Of a stretch of 13,781 nt of DNA, positions 1 through 8,539 are shown piece after piece. Position 1 is the first letter of the stretch. The number at the start of each line of letters is the position of its first letter. Both the position numbers and the translations under genes were made by a program. The DNA is from Bacteroidales bacterium. GTDB lineage: Bacteria > Bacteroidota > Bacteroidia > Bacteroidales > UBA932. The notes beneath the pieces were generated by a model. The model made no database searches and was not told the origin of the DNA. It saw only the letters and a program-made list of their open reading frames with translations. Location of the stretch: NCBI GenBank assembly GCA_017535125.1, contig JAFXUS010000065.1:1-13781 (forward strand), written 5' to 3'.

Positions 1-141
1 GCCCAGGAAGAAGACGGCTCTTTCGCCCACACCGAGTACGGCCCCGGTTTCCCGAAGGGCCTGCAGTATGGCGGCTACAACGAGCTATGGAAGGCTGCCG
101 TCGCCCGCGACCCGCACGCCCCGGTGCTGGAATCCCGCTAG
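1..141 (+). CDS. C-terminal fragment of an unrecognised protein (5' end outside window)
   Basis: The first frame is open from base 1 to a TAG stop at 139-141 and gives 46 residues, so the window begins inside this gene. The tail is rich in Gly, Tyr and Pro, contains DGSFAHTEYGPGF and LQYGGYNELWK, and ends in PVLESR. I do not recognise the family. QEEDGSF resembles short motifs seen in alpha/alpha-barrel enzymes, but this is far too little to assign a function. The gene converges on the GH30 gene, with only 33 bases between the two stop codons, and a hairpin sits in that gap. It therefore lies outside the minus-strand operon, although it could still belong to a wider sugar-use region. The reading frame is supported by GC-rich third positions like those of the neighbouring genes and by the stop falling just before the hairpin. 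Confidence 0.6.
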   Translation, partial: AQEEDGSFAHTEYGPGFPKGLQYGGYNELWKAAVARDPHAPVLESR

Positions 142-147
142 GATGAG

Positions 148-168
148 ATCCCCGATCTGGTCGGGGAT
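148..168. terminator. Hairpin between convergent genes, probable bidirectional terminator
   Basis: ATCCCCGA (148-155) and TCGGGGAT (161-168) form a perfect 8-bp stem with a 5-base loop. It lies between the plus-strand stop at 141 and the GH30 stop at 175, so it can serve both genes. No T-run follows on either strand, so it is not a textbook intrinsic terminator. It may instead block 3' exonucleases. Confidence 0.6.
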
Positions 169-174
169 GACGGG

Positions 175-1644
175 TCATTCCCGCCAGAGAACGGACTGGA
201 CCGCCCGTGCCGGGACGCGGCACTGGACGGAATATTTCCCCGTCACGAAACTGACCTGCGCATCGGAACCGCCCTCGTTCAGAATCAGGGCGGCGTAGGA
301 ACCGTCCGGGTTGCGATACCACTGATAAGTCACGCCGGAGATTTTGTTGCCGGCCGTCCCGAGCCGGACGGCGCCAGACTGCAAGACCTTCGAGCAGTGC
401 GCCACGCCGTAGTAGTGCGAATTGCGCACGACGGATTCCAGGGAATAATCGGAAGAGTTGATGGACACCGCACCGTAGCAGGTGCTGCATCCTTTCGGGC
501 GAAACGGTTTGCCCTGGTAGTCCAGCATCAGGTTCCACAGCGTCACGCCCTTGCCCCAGCGGCCGAGCGTACCCAGGAAGACGTCCCGGAAATCGTTGAT
601 CAGGCAGTCTCCGAACTTGTAGTTCCACGTTCCGATGGACGCTTCCGTGAAATAGATTTCCTTCTCCGGGAACCGGTCATGCACGCCGTCCAGGACCGAC
701 ACGCTGCCGCCGTAATTATGCCAGGCGGAGCCGGCCACGTAGCGGTTCGCTTCCGGGTCTTCGAAGATGTGGAGCGGGTAATCCTGCTGGCCGGAAGCAT
801 TGTCGTAACTATAGTTATGGTCGAAGACCAGCACCTTGGTCTTCAGGCCGGCGGCCGCAAAAGCAGGGCCGACAGCCCACTTGATCAAGTTGCTCTGCTC
901 CTGCCAGGACATGTAGGTGGACATCGAATTGCCGCGGTTGAGCGGCTCGTTCTGCAGGGTCACGGCCATGATGGGATAGCCGCGGCGCTCCATCTCCTTG
1001 ACCCAGCGGACGAAGTAGCTGGCATAGTCCTGATAATAAGCCTCGCCCAAATGGCCGCCGTACCAGATCTTGTACGGCGTCTTGCCGTCTTCGGCCACTT
1101 TCATCCAAAGCGGAACGCTCCATGGCGAGGCGATGATCTTCACGGCGGGATTGATGGCGAAAATCTCGTCCAGGATGGGGAACAGGTACTGCTCGTCCAG
1201 CGGATGGACGGCAAAATGCTCCAGGCCGGGTTCGTCGCACCAGGTGAACTCGTCCATCGAGAAGTCGGAACCGCCGATGCAGACCCGGATCAGCGAGGAA
1301 CCCAGGCCCTCCTCCCGACTGAATACCTCTTTAAGGAAAGCCGTCCGGTCAGCGGGGGTCATTTTGAGCAGATTATAACAGCTGGCCTGGGTGATGGCCA
1401 TGCCGAAGCCGTCCACGGACTGGAACGTCTCTCCGGACAGGGTGATGCGGTTGAAACTGGCATCCGCCGGCTTCATCAGCCGGACGGTCCCGGCCTTCAT
1501 CTGACGGCCGCCGTCGGCCGTGGTCGTCCAGACCAGGGCCTCTGCCGCAGGCGCGGGATCCGGATCCGCCTGGCCCTGCGTGCAGCCGCCACAGGCGGCC
1601 AGCGACAGGGCCAGGGCCAGGGAGAGAACGGAAACGGCACGCAT
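175..1644 (-). CDS. GH30 family glycosidase lipoprotein (probable beta-1,6-glucanase or beta-glucosidase)
   Basis: This is a 489-residue retaining glycosidase of the GH30 type. The start at 1644 was chosen because it gives a clean lipoprotein signal (MRAVSVLSLALALSLAAC, Cys18) and lies 2 bases after the GH3 stop; an upstream in-frame ATG at 1701 would add 19 charged residues and lie inside GH3. The (beta/alpha)8 core spans roughly residues 65-400. QNEP at 231-234 supplies the expected acid/base Glu233, and FTEAS at 332-336 the expected nucleophile Glu334. SPWSVPLWMK at 173-182 is also typical of the family. A small beta-domain fills about 410-489. Related Bacteroidota enzymes cut beta-1,6-glucan (GH30_3) or remove beta-1,6-glucosyl branches from laminarin (GH30_1). 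The subfamily and the endo or exo mode cannot be decided here. As the last gene of the operon with GH16 and GH3, it probably removes beta-1,6 linkages. The acidic residues after Cys18 are compatible with surface display, but this is uncertain. Confidence 0.88.
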   Translation of the reverse strand: MRAVSVLSLALALSLAACGGCTQGQADPDPAPAAEALVWTTTADGGRQMKAGTVRLMKPADASFNRITLSGETFQSVDGFGMAITQASCYNLLKMTPADRTAFLKEVFSREEGLGSSLIRVCIGGSDFSMDEFTWCDEPGLEHFAVHPLDEQYLFPILDEIFAINPAVKIIASPWSVPLWMKVAEDGKTPYKIWYGGHLGEAYYQDYASYFVRWVKEMERRGYPIMAVTLQNEPLNRGNSMSTYMSWQEQSNLIKWAVGPAFAAAGLKTKVLVFDHNYSYDNASGQQDYPLHIFEDPEANRYVAGSAWHNYGGSVSVLDGVHDRFPEKEIYFTEASIGTWNYKFGDCLINDFRDVFLGTLGRWGKGVTLWNLMLDYQGKPFRPKGCSTCYGAVSINSSDYSLESVVRNSHYYGVAHCSKVLQSGAVRLGTAGNKISGVTYQWYRNPDGSYAALILNEGGSDAQVSFVTGKYSVQCRVPARAVQSVLWRE

Positions 1645-1646
1645 GG

Positions 1647-3892
1647 CTACCGGACGCTGAAGGCTACCGGCTCGCCGGAAGCGCTGTCGCCGGCGATCCA
1701 CAGTTGGAAGTCGCCCGGCTCCACCTTTTTCGTGCCGTCCAGACCCCAGAAGGCCAGGTCGGAAACGGGTATTTCCATTTCCAGCCGGCGGCTCTCGCCG
1801 GCCTGCAGGGCCACGCGCTCGAAGTGCTTGAGTTCCTTGACCGGACGCGTGAGCGAGCCGACCAGGTCGCGCACGTAGACCTGCACCACCTCGGTGCCCG
1901 CGCGGCTGCCCGTGTTGGTCAGGGTGCAGGAAGCCCGGATTACGCCGTCCCGCGCGTAGGACGCGCCATCCAGCGCCACGTCGGAATAGGCGAAGGTGGT
2001 ATAACTCAGGCCATAGCCGAAGGGGAACAACGGATAGGCGCCGTAGTCCAGATAGTAGGACGTGTTCCCCAGCGAGGTCTGCCCGGCCTCGGCTTCGATA
2101 TCGTCGATCAGGGTCTCACCCTGATACGGGCGGCCGGTCATGTTGTGGCTATAATACATGGGCACCTGCCCCACCGTACGCAGGAAGGTGATCGGCGTCT
2201 TGCCGGACGGGGCGACGTCGCCGAAAATCAGGTTGGCGAGTGCAAGACCGCCCATCGTACCGGGATGGAAGGCGTATAGCATGGCGCCGCAGTTCGGCAG
2301 GTCGCGCTCGACGGTGAGCGGCCGGCCGGCCATTACCGTGGCCACGACCGGCTTGCCGGCAGTCCGCAGGGCGGCCAGAAGTTCGCTCTGGGAACCCTTC
2401 AGGTTCAGGTCCGCGAGCGAATGGGCTTCACCGGAAAGGATGGCTTCCTCGCCCAGGAAAACCAGCACGACGTCGGCTTTCCGCGCGGCGGCCACTACGT
2501 CGTCGAAACGGGCCCGTTTCTCGCGGCTGTACGTCAGGCCGGGCACGTAAACTACGCGGCCCGGGAAACGCTCGCGGAGCGCCGCCAGCGGCGTGACGGT
2601 GTGCTCCTTCTGGCCGTCGAAGGCCCAGGTGCCGAGCTGGTCGTGCGGCGCGTCGGCCATCGGCCCGGTGACGAGAACCGTCCGGACGCGCGCAGCATCG
2701 AGTGGCAGGACACCGTCGTTCTTGAGCAGGACGGCGGACTCCTCTGCGGTGCGGCGGGCGGCGTCAAGGTGTGCGGGCGCGTACTGCACCGCCTCGGCGG
2801 CCGCCGCGTCCACGTAGGGGTGCTCGAAGAGACCGAGCAAAACTTTCACGCGCAGGATGTTGCGCACAGCGGCGTCAATGGCGGATTCTTTCACGATGCC
2901 CGCACGGACCATCTCCTCCAGATGGGAGATGTATCCATAGGTCATCATATCCATGTCCACGCCGGCTTCGATGGCCTCCCGCGCTACTTCCTTGCGGTCG
3001 GTGCCGTAGCCGTGGGAGATCATTTCACCCATGGAGTTCCAGTCGGTGACGACCAGGCCGTCGAAGCCCCATTCGTCCCGGAGGATGTCCTTGAGTACGA
3101 ACCGGTTGGCTGTCGAAGGCACGCCGTCGTTGTCGTTGAACGAGGTCATCAGCGTCAATGCGCCGGCCTTGACGGACGCCTCGAACGGCGGCAGATAGAT
3201 ATTGCGCAGCTGGCGCTCCGACAGGAAAGTACTGTTATAATCGCGGCCGCCTTCCGCTGCGCCGTACCCCACAAAATGTTTGACGCAGGCGGCCATCGCC
3301 GTGGCATCCCACTGTGTGCCCTGGTAGCCGCGCACCATGGCTTCGCCCATCCGGGCGTCCAGCCAGGTGTCCTCGCCGCTGCCTTCTGCGATGCGGCCCC
3401 AGCGGGGGTCGCGGGCGATGTCCAGCATCGGGGAGAAGGTCCAGCGTATGCCCTGCGCCGTGGCCTCGAGGGCAGCGATCCTGGCTCCCTCCTCCGCCAG
3501 CACGGGATCGAAGGTCGCGGCGATGCCCAGGGGAATCGGGAAGACCGTATGGAACCCATGGATCACGTCGCGGCCCACCAGCAGGGGGATACCGAGGCGG
3601 GATTCCTCCACGGCGATGCGCTGGAACTCATTGAGCCGGGCCGGATCCACCTCGTTGAGGATGGAGCCGACCTGGCCGCCGCGGACGGCTTCCGCGTAAT
3701 TGGCGGGGTCGCTGCCTGCGGATATCTGGTTCATCTGGCCTATCTTCTCGGCCAGGGTCATTTTCGCGAGGAGCTGCTCCACGCGGCGTTCCACTTCAGG
3801 GGTCGTACCGACCGTCGGGGCCGGACGCGGCCCGGCACAGGCAGTCGCAGCCGCCGCGAGGACCAACAGGATAAGGTTTCGTATCGTCTTCA

Positions 3893-3893
<1 letters not shown>
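1647..3893 (-). CDS. GH3 beta-glucosidase (BglX-like)
   Basis: This 748-residue protein is a full-length three-domain GH3 beta-glucosidase, similar in plan to periplasmic BglX. The signal MKTIRNLILLVLAAAATAC gives a probable lipid-attached Cys19. The TIM-barrel domain (about 35-360) contains GRD at 107-109, RDPRWGR at 161-167, KH at 205-206, and VVTDW at 281-285 with the expected nucleophile Asp284. The second alpha/beta domain (about 385-600) carries LSGEAHS, where Glu489 is the likely acid/base. A fibronectin-III-like domain closes the protein (about 635-748). The gene overlaps the GH16 stop by one base (TAATG), which suggests translational coupling. It is expected to cut glucose from the non-reducing ends of imported beta-gluco-oligosaccharides. 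No acidic residues follow the lipid Cys, which fits a periplasm-facing lipoprotein. Family assignment is firm; linkage preference (beta-1,3, -1,4 or -1,6) is not readable. Confidence 0.93.
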
Positions 3894-4981
<1,088 letters not shown>

Positions 4982-5003
4982 TCTTGGGGATTCTTTGGTT
5001 AAA

Positions 5004-5031
5004 AGGGGGCAAGACCGATTTCCTGCCCCCT
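5004..5031 (-). terminator. Intercistronic hairpin before GH16 (attenuator or mRNA-stabilising stem)
   Basis: On the minus strand AGGGGGCA and TGCCCCCT form a perfect 8-bp GC-rich stem around a 12-base loop, followed directly by TTT. It sits 22 bases before the GH16 start and 32 bases after the binding-protein stop. It could partially terminate read-through, so that binding proteins are made in excess over enzymes, or it could protect the 5' end of an enzyme mRNA. Confidence 0.6.
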
Positions 5032-5040
5032 CCAACCAAC

Positions 5041-5048
5041 CAAAACTA
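5041..5048 (-). promoter_or_regulatory. Possible internal promoter -7 box (TAGTTTTG) for GH16-GH3-GH30
   Basis: TAGTTTTG on the minus strand is an exact match to the Bacteroidota -7 consensus TAnnTTTG, in the AT-rich gap before GH16. No TTTG is visible at the usual -33 distance. If used, transcription would begin at about 5034-5038, so the hairpin at 5004-5031 would be at the very 5' end of the enzyme mRNA. The motif is short and chance occurrence is possible. Confidence 0.35.
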
Positions 5049-5062
5049 TTAACCAATAACCT

Positions 5063-6955
5063 TTAATCTATGTACTCTTGGAAAACGATGTCGGTGACCG
5101 TGATCTTGGTGCCGGCCGGCGTGCGGCCGAAATCGAAGATCAGCATCAGGGCGTCCGCATCGTTCGGCTTCGGATAGATATCCTTCAGCTTATAGGTGAC
5201 CGTTCCCGCGACGGTGGCGACACCGTTGTCGTAGTTGAGCAGGTGGGCGTCGTCTTCCTCGGGATCGTTGGAGAGCTTGACGGTGATGGTGCTGGCCTCG
5301 GTCGCGGTAATCTTGGCAGAGAACTCGTAACGGTGAGAGTTCAACGCCTGGATGTCGGAATGCAGGGCGAACTGGCCCATCCACTCGCTGCCGCCGACCC
5401 CCTCGGGGACCGTCAGTTCGAAACCGTTGCCTTCCAGCATCTGGAAGGTGGGTTCAAGACCTCCGAGCCAGTCGGGGCCGCTGAACCAGCTGCTCGCGGT
5501 CACGTTGGCGTCCGGCCAGAGGTTGACCACCTCGGGCTTGTCACTGAGCGGAATGTGTTTCTGCAGGCAGAGGTTGGACAGGGTGATGACCGTACCGGCC
5601 GGGAAGCGACCGAAGTCGAACACCAGCAGGATGCTCTCGGTCGCATCGAACAGCATGTGGTCCGCCGCCTCGAAGTTGACCGTTGCTCCACCGGCTACGG
5701 CGACGTTGCCGTCGTAGAAGAAGGAGTCGTCACCGTCTGCTGCGGAAGTCATCTTCACCGTGGCCGTACCGGCCTGGGTGGCAGCGATGTCGCAGCTGAA
5801 GTCGAAACGTTCGCGGGCGCCGGCAGGCACGCCGGTCTTGATCTTGAACTGGCCCATCCACTCGCTGCCGCCGACTCCCTCGGGGACCGTAATGACGATG
5901 TCGTTCTTGATCGCGATGCCCGGCTCGAGGCCGCCGGCCCAGTCAGCGCCGCTGAACCAGCTCTCGTAGTTGACGGAGACGCCGAGCAGGTTGGTCGGCG
6001 CGTTCGGACGGAACCAGGCGTCCTCGGACTCCGGTTTCGGCTCGACCGGCTCCGGTTCGGGCTCGACCAGCTTGTCCTTCGGGACGAGGATAAAGTACCA
6101 GGCATTGCCGGTCTCGGCTTCGCTACGGCACCAGACATACAGCATATCTTCGTTGAGCGTGATGATATTGTACTCGCTGACGCCGGTGTAGAAACCGAAG
6201 AAGGAGTCGCCGCCGAGGATAAGTTTGTTGTTGTCCTCATCCAGCGTGAAAGTCAGGTTGTCGGCCGGCGTGTAGGGTACGTCGTAGTCGCCGACGGCAG
6301 CATTGGGCGTGCCGGGGATGCCGAGATGGTTCATACCGTTCTCGTTGGTGTAGATGTAACCCTGGTTCTTCCAGATGAGCTTGGTACCCTTCTGGATGAA
6401 GGTGTATTCGTTGTCATAGAGCGAGCAACCTTCCTTGCCTTTGGGTTCGCACTGCCACCAGGCCGGTCCGTTGGCTTCAGGCGCCGCGTTCACGTCGCCC
6501 ACGCCGAAATGCCCATAGGTGTAGCGGGCGAAGACCCAGGTCTTGCCGTCGGTGGCATTGGCGCCGCCGGTCAGGGCGTTGAAGCCCGGGGTGTCAAGCA
6601 GGCCGTAGTCGTCCGTGGCGATCGAGACCACCTGGGAAATGGTGGCGGACCCGCCCGTCGTATAAAGGGACATCGTCACGGTGTAATCCCCTTTGAAGGG
6701 ATACGTCGCGGATACTTTATCGCCCTTGACCGTCGTGCCGTTGCCCAGGTCCCAGAGGGCGACACCGGGTATGGACGAGGTGTTCTGGAGCTCGACGATG
6801 TTCGGAGAAGCCGTGGTGGGCGTCGCCGTGAAAGCGAGCTGACTCTCCGAGGGGGCGGGTCCCAACTTGTGGAGATCCGCGTCCATCGGGTTGCAGGACC
6901 ACAACAGGGCACTGCCAGCCACGACCAGGAGAATGGATTTGAATATCTGTTTCAT
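5063..6955 (-). CDS. PKD-containing surface glycan-binding lipoprotein with tandem C-terminal beta-sandwich repeats (SusE/SGBP position)
   Basis: This 630-residue protein occupies the SusE position directly after SusD. MKQIFKSILLVVAGSALLWSC gives a lipoprotein signal with Cys21, and Asp25 and Asp27 follow, which fits surface export. A PKD-like Ig domain covers about 36-113 (LWDLGNG at 67-73, then YPFKGDYTVTMSL). A central domain (about 117-293) has W140, HFGVG (149-153), AWWQCE (165-170) and DNEYTF (181-186). I have seen this pattern in PKD lipoproteins of Bacteroidota glucan loci but cannot name the family. A Pro-Glu linker (298-311) leads to two homologous modules, 317-468 and 475-630, which share WFSG.DW.GGLEP, TVPEGVGGSEWMGQF and FDFGR.PAGT. 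They look like carbohydrate-binding jelly rolls of the CBM4/CBM9 type, though I cannot confirm a family. No catalytic motif is evident. The likely role is to capture long glucan chains at the surface and feed GH16 and the SusCD transporter. The gap from the SusD stop is 22 bases. Confidence 0.85.
   Translation of the reverse strand: MKQIFKSILLVVAGSALLWSCNPMDADLHKLGPAPSESQLAFTATPTTASPNIVELQNTSSIPGVALWDLGNGTTVKGDKVSATYPFKGDYTVTMSLYTTGGSATISQVVSIATDDYGLLDTPGFNALTGGANATDGKTWVFARYTYGHFGVGDVNAAPEANGPAWWQCEPKGKEGCSLYDNEYTFIQKGTKLIWKNQGYIYTNENGMNHLGIPGTPNAAVGDYDVPYTPADNLTFTLDEDNNKLILGGDSFFGFYTGVSEYNIITLNEDMLYVWCRSEAETGNAWYFILVPKDKLVEPEPEPVEPKPESEDAWFRPNAPTNLLGVSVNYESWFSGADWAGGLEPGIAIKNDIVITVPEGVGGSEWMGQFKIKTGVPAGARERFDFSCDIAATQAGTATVKMTSAADGDDSFFYDGNVAVAGGATVNFEAADHMLFDATESILLVFDFGRFPAGTVITLSNLCLQKHIPLSDKPEVVNLWPDANVTASSWFSGPDWLGGLEPTFQMLEGNGFELTVPEGVGGSEWMGQFALHSDIQALNSHRYEFSAKITATEASTITVKLSNDPEEDDAHLLNYDNGVATVAGTVTYKLKDIYPKPNDADALMLIFDFGRTPAGTKITVTDIVFQEYID
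5066..5533 (-). repeat. Tandem protein module B (second CBM-like repeat of the binding protein)
   Basis: This encodes residues 475-630. It aligns with module A along its whole length: both begin with a ligand-type aromatic motif (SSWFSGPDWLGGLEP here), continue with an identical 15-residue block TVPEGVGGSEWMGQF, then a TVK strand, and end with FDFGR.PAGT and a final strand. Elsewhere the modules have diverged, so the duplication is old or the shared block is under strong constraint. Confidence 0.8.
5552..6007 (-). repeat. Tandem protein module A (first CBM-like repeat of the binding protein)
   Basis: This encodes residues 317-468. The aromatic motif is ESWFSGADWAGGLEP, followed by TVPEGVGGSEWMGQF, TATVKMTS and VFDFGRFPAGT. 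Its conserved Trp residues (W333, W339, W366) are candidates for sugar stacking. A short linker of about six residues separates it from module B. Confidence 0.8.
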
Positions 6956-6977
6956 GTTGTTATGCTGTTTTCAACGA

Positions 6978-8522
6978 TTAATAACCGGGGTTCTGCTTGA
7001 GTTCGAATTCGCCGAAGCCCTTCGTGTTGTCGATCTCGTGCTGCGGGATGGGCAGGTATTTGTCCTTGCCCATGCTGAAGGATCGGGTGTAGTTCCACGT
7101 ACCGCCGTCAACCGATTCGGAAAGAACCTTCTCGGCATCGCCCCAGCGGATAAGGTCCCAGAAGCGCATGCCCTCTCCGAAGAACTCGTAGCGGCGCTCT
7201 TTCTTGAGATTCTCGAGGCTGACGGGAACGGAGGCGAGGCCGGCACGGGTGCGGACGGCATCCAGGCACTCCTGGGCCGTGATTCCGTTCACCGGAGAGA
7301 CTCCGAGCACACCGACAAGCTCGGCGTAGTTGAGCAGCGTCTCCGCATAACGGAACAGACGCAGGTTGTTGTCGTAGTTCAGATCCTGATCTCCCGGAGG
7401 CGGGTTATACCCCTCGCGGGCGGCGTACTTCTTCTGGAAGAAGCCGGTGTCCTGGTGGCGCTTATTGTATTTCGCGTCTCTCCAGTCGAGGATGGATGCA
7501 TCGCGGCGAATGTCGCCGTCCTCAAACATTTCCCACGCCTCGGCACGGACGGGACCGAAACCCCAGCCGCCCTTGAACACGCCGTTCGGGTCCTCGAGAC
7601 CGTTCGGGGAAATGAATGCGGGAAGGTTGGTGCCATAGCCGTGCCAGCCGCTGCCCCAGTCCTTCTGGTCGCCGCCGGTCGGGGCGTCCAGCTGGTTGCT
7701 CTCGAAGATGGACTCGCAGCAGAACTCGTTCTCCTCAAGCCACATGGCGTCGAAATCGTCGAAGAGACGGTAGGCTCCGCTGGAGATGATGGCCGCCATG
7801 TCGGCAGCCGCCCGGTCGTAGCGGGCCGCGTCGTTCTGATACAGGATCACCCGGGCGCGCAGCATCAGGGCGGCGGCGCGGTTGGCGTGGCCGATCACGG
7901 AAGAAGTCATCGGCAGGACACCATCGGCGGCGGCAACCTCGAGGTCTTCGAGAATCTCTTCGTACACCTGGTCGGCCGTCAGCTGCTTCGTCATATAAGG
8001 ATCGACGGAGAGCGGCTCCTCGAAGTACGGGATGTTGCCATAGAACTTCCACAGCAGGTGGGTATAATAGGCGCGCAGGAAATGGGCCTCGGCGTTGTAC
8101 TGGGCCAGGCGCTCGGGAGCCGCCTCCATGCCGACTGCGTTCTCGCAGGCGATGATGGTGTTGTTGCAGCGTTGAATGCCGGTGAAGTAAATGCTCCACA
8201 GACCGGTCGGGCTGGTGTTCGCCGAGACAGTGAATTCCGCCATCTGGCCCATCCAGGCCTGGTCGGAAGCATCTCCGCCTCCCTTATAGATATCATCGGA
8301 ACGGACATCCGACATGAGCAGGACAGCATTGTAATTCTGGTTTGCGTAGCTGTCAAAAAGCAGTATCTGGTACGCGGAAGCGAGATAGGAGACGATGGCG
8401 CCTTCGGTGGCCTCGCCGCCGGCCTCGGCCTTACCCGTAGAGTGGGCGGTCAGGAACTGGTCTCCGCAGGAGGAGACGAGCCCGACTATCGCGAGAATGA
8501 GAAATAATCTATTGAGTTTCAT
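6978..8522 (-). CDS. susD-like: SusD/RagB-family outer-membrane glycan-binding lipoprotein
   Basis: This 514-residue lipoprotein is the partner lid of the SusC porin and binds oligosaccharides for import. The start at 8522 gives MKLNRLFLILAIVGLVSSC with lipid Cys19. It is preceded by AGGAGG at 8536-8531 on the minus strand, 8 bases from the ATG; an upstream ATG at 8540 overlaps the SusC stop and would put MKEETD in front of the signal. Family hallmarks are the TPR-like helix NAEAHFLRAYYTHLLWKFYG (143-162) with GNIPYFEEPL, LRLFRYAETLLNYAEL (387-402), RRYEFFGEGMRFWDLIRWGD (443-462), and the C-terminal LPIPQHEIDN followed by LKQNPGY. The length is normal. Trp- and Gly-rich stretches at about 286-333 are good candidates for the sugar-contacting surface. 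It is co-transcribed with SusC upstream and the surface binding protein downstream. Confidence 0.96.
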   Translation of the reverse strand: MKLNRLFLILAIVGLVSSCGDQFLTAHSTGKAEAGGEATEGAIVSYLASAYQILLFDSYANQNYNAVLLMSDVRSDDIYKGGGDASDQAWMGQMAEFTVSANTSPTGLWSIYFTGIQRCNNTIIACENAVGMEAAPERLAQYNAEAHFLRAYYTHLLWKFYGNIPYFEEPLSVDPYMTKQLTADQVYEEILEDLEVAAADGVLPMTSSVIGHANRAAALMLRARVILYQNDAARYDRAAADMAAIISSGAYRLFDDFDAMWLEENEFCCESIFESNQLDAPTGGDQKDWGSGWHGYGTNLPAFISPNGLEDPNGVFKGGWGFGPVRAEAWEMFEDGDIRRDASILDWRDAKYNKRHQDTGFFQKKYAAREGYNPPPGDQDLNYDNNLRLFRYAETLLNYAELVGVLGVSPVNGITAQECLDAVRTRAGLASVPVSLENLKKERRYEFFGEGMRFWDLIRWGDAEKVLSESVDGGTWNYTRSFSMGKDKYLPIPQHEIDNTKGFGEFELKQNPGY

Positions 8523-8530
8523 ATCTGTTT

Positions 8531-8536
8531 CCTCCT
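8531..8536 (-). promoter_or_regulatory. Strong Shine-Dalgarno site deciding the SusD start
   Basis: AGGAGG lies 8 bases before the ATG at 8522 and just inside the SusC stop region. Bacteroidota genes seldom carry such a strong SD, so this supports the 8522 start over the overlapping ATG at 8540 and suggests enhanced SusD translation. Confidence 0.6.
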
Positions 8537-8539
8537 TCA

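Noticed and set aside
397..1878. 493-codon plus-strand open frame opposite GH30
   Set aside because: It is antisense to a gene with intact GH30 catalytic motifs and runs across the GH30/GH3 junction. His/Arg/Gly-rich composition is typical of complementary-strand translation.
4982..5056. Longer GH16 N-terminus from the ATG at 5056
   Set aside because: It would put 25 residues in front of a perfect lipoprotein signal and translate through the hairpin.
5078..7000. 640-codon open frame on the plus strand covering the whole binding-protein gene
   Set aside because: It is a GC-rich antisense shadow: the minus-strand frame has a lipoprotein signal, a PKD domain and repeats, whereas this translation has no recognisable domain and low-complexity Val/Gly/Arg-rich content.
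6867..8507. 546-codon plus-strand open frame opposite SusD
   Set aside because: It spans the SusD/binding-protein junction and translates to featureless Val/Gly/Arg-rich sequence, while the opposite strand encodes unmistakable SusD.
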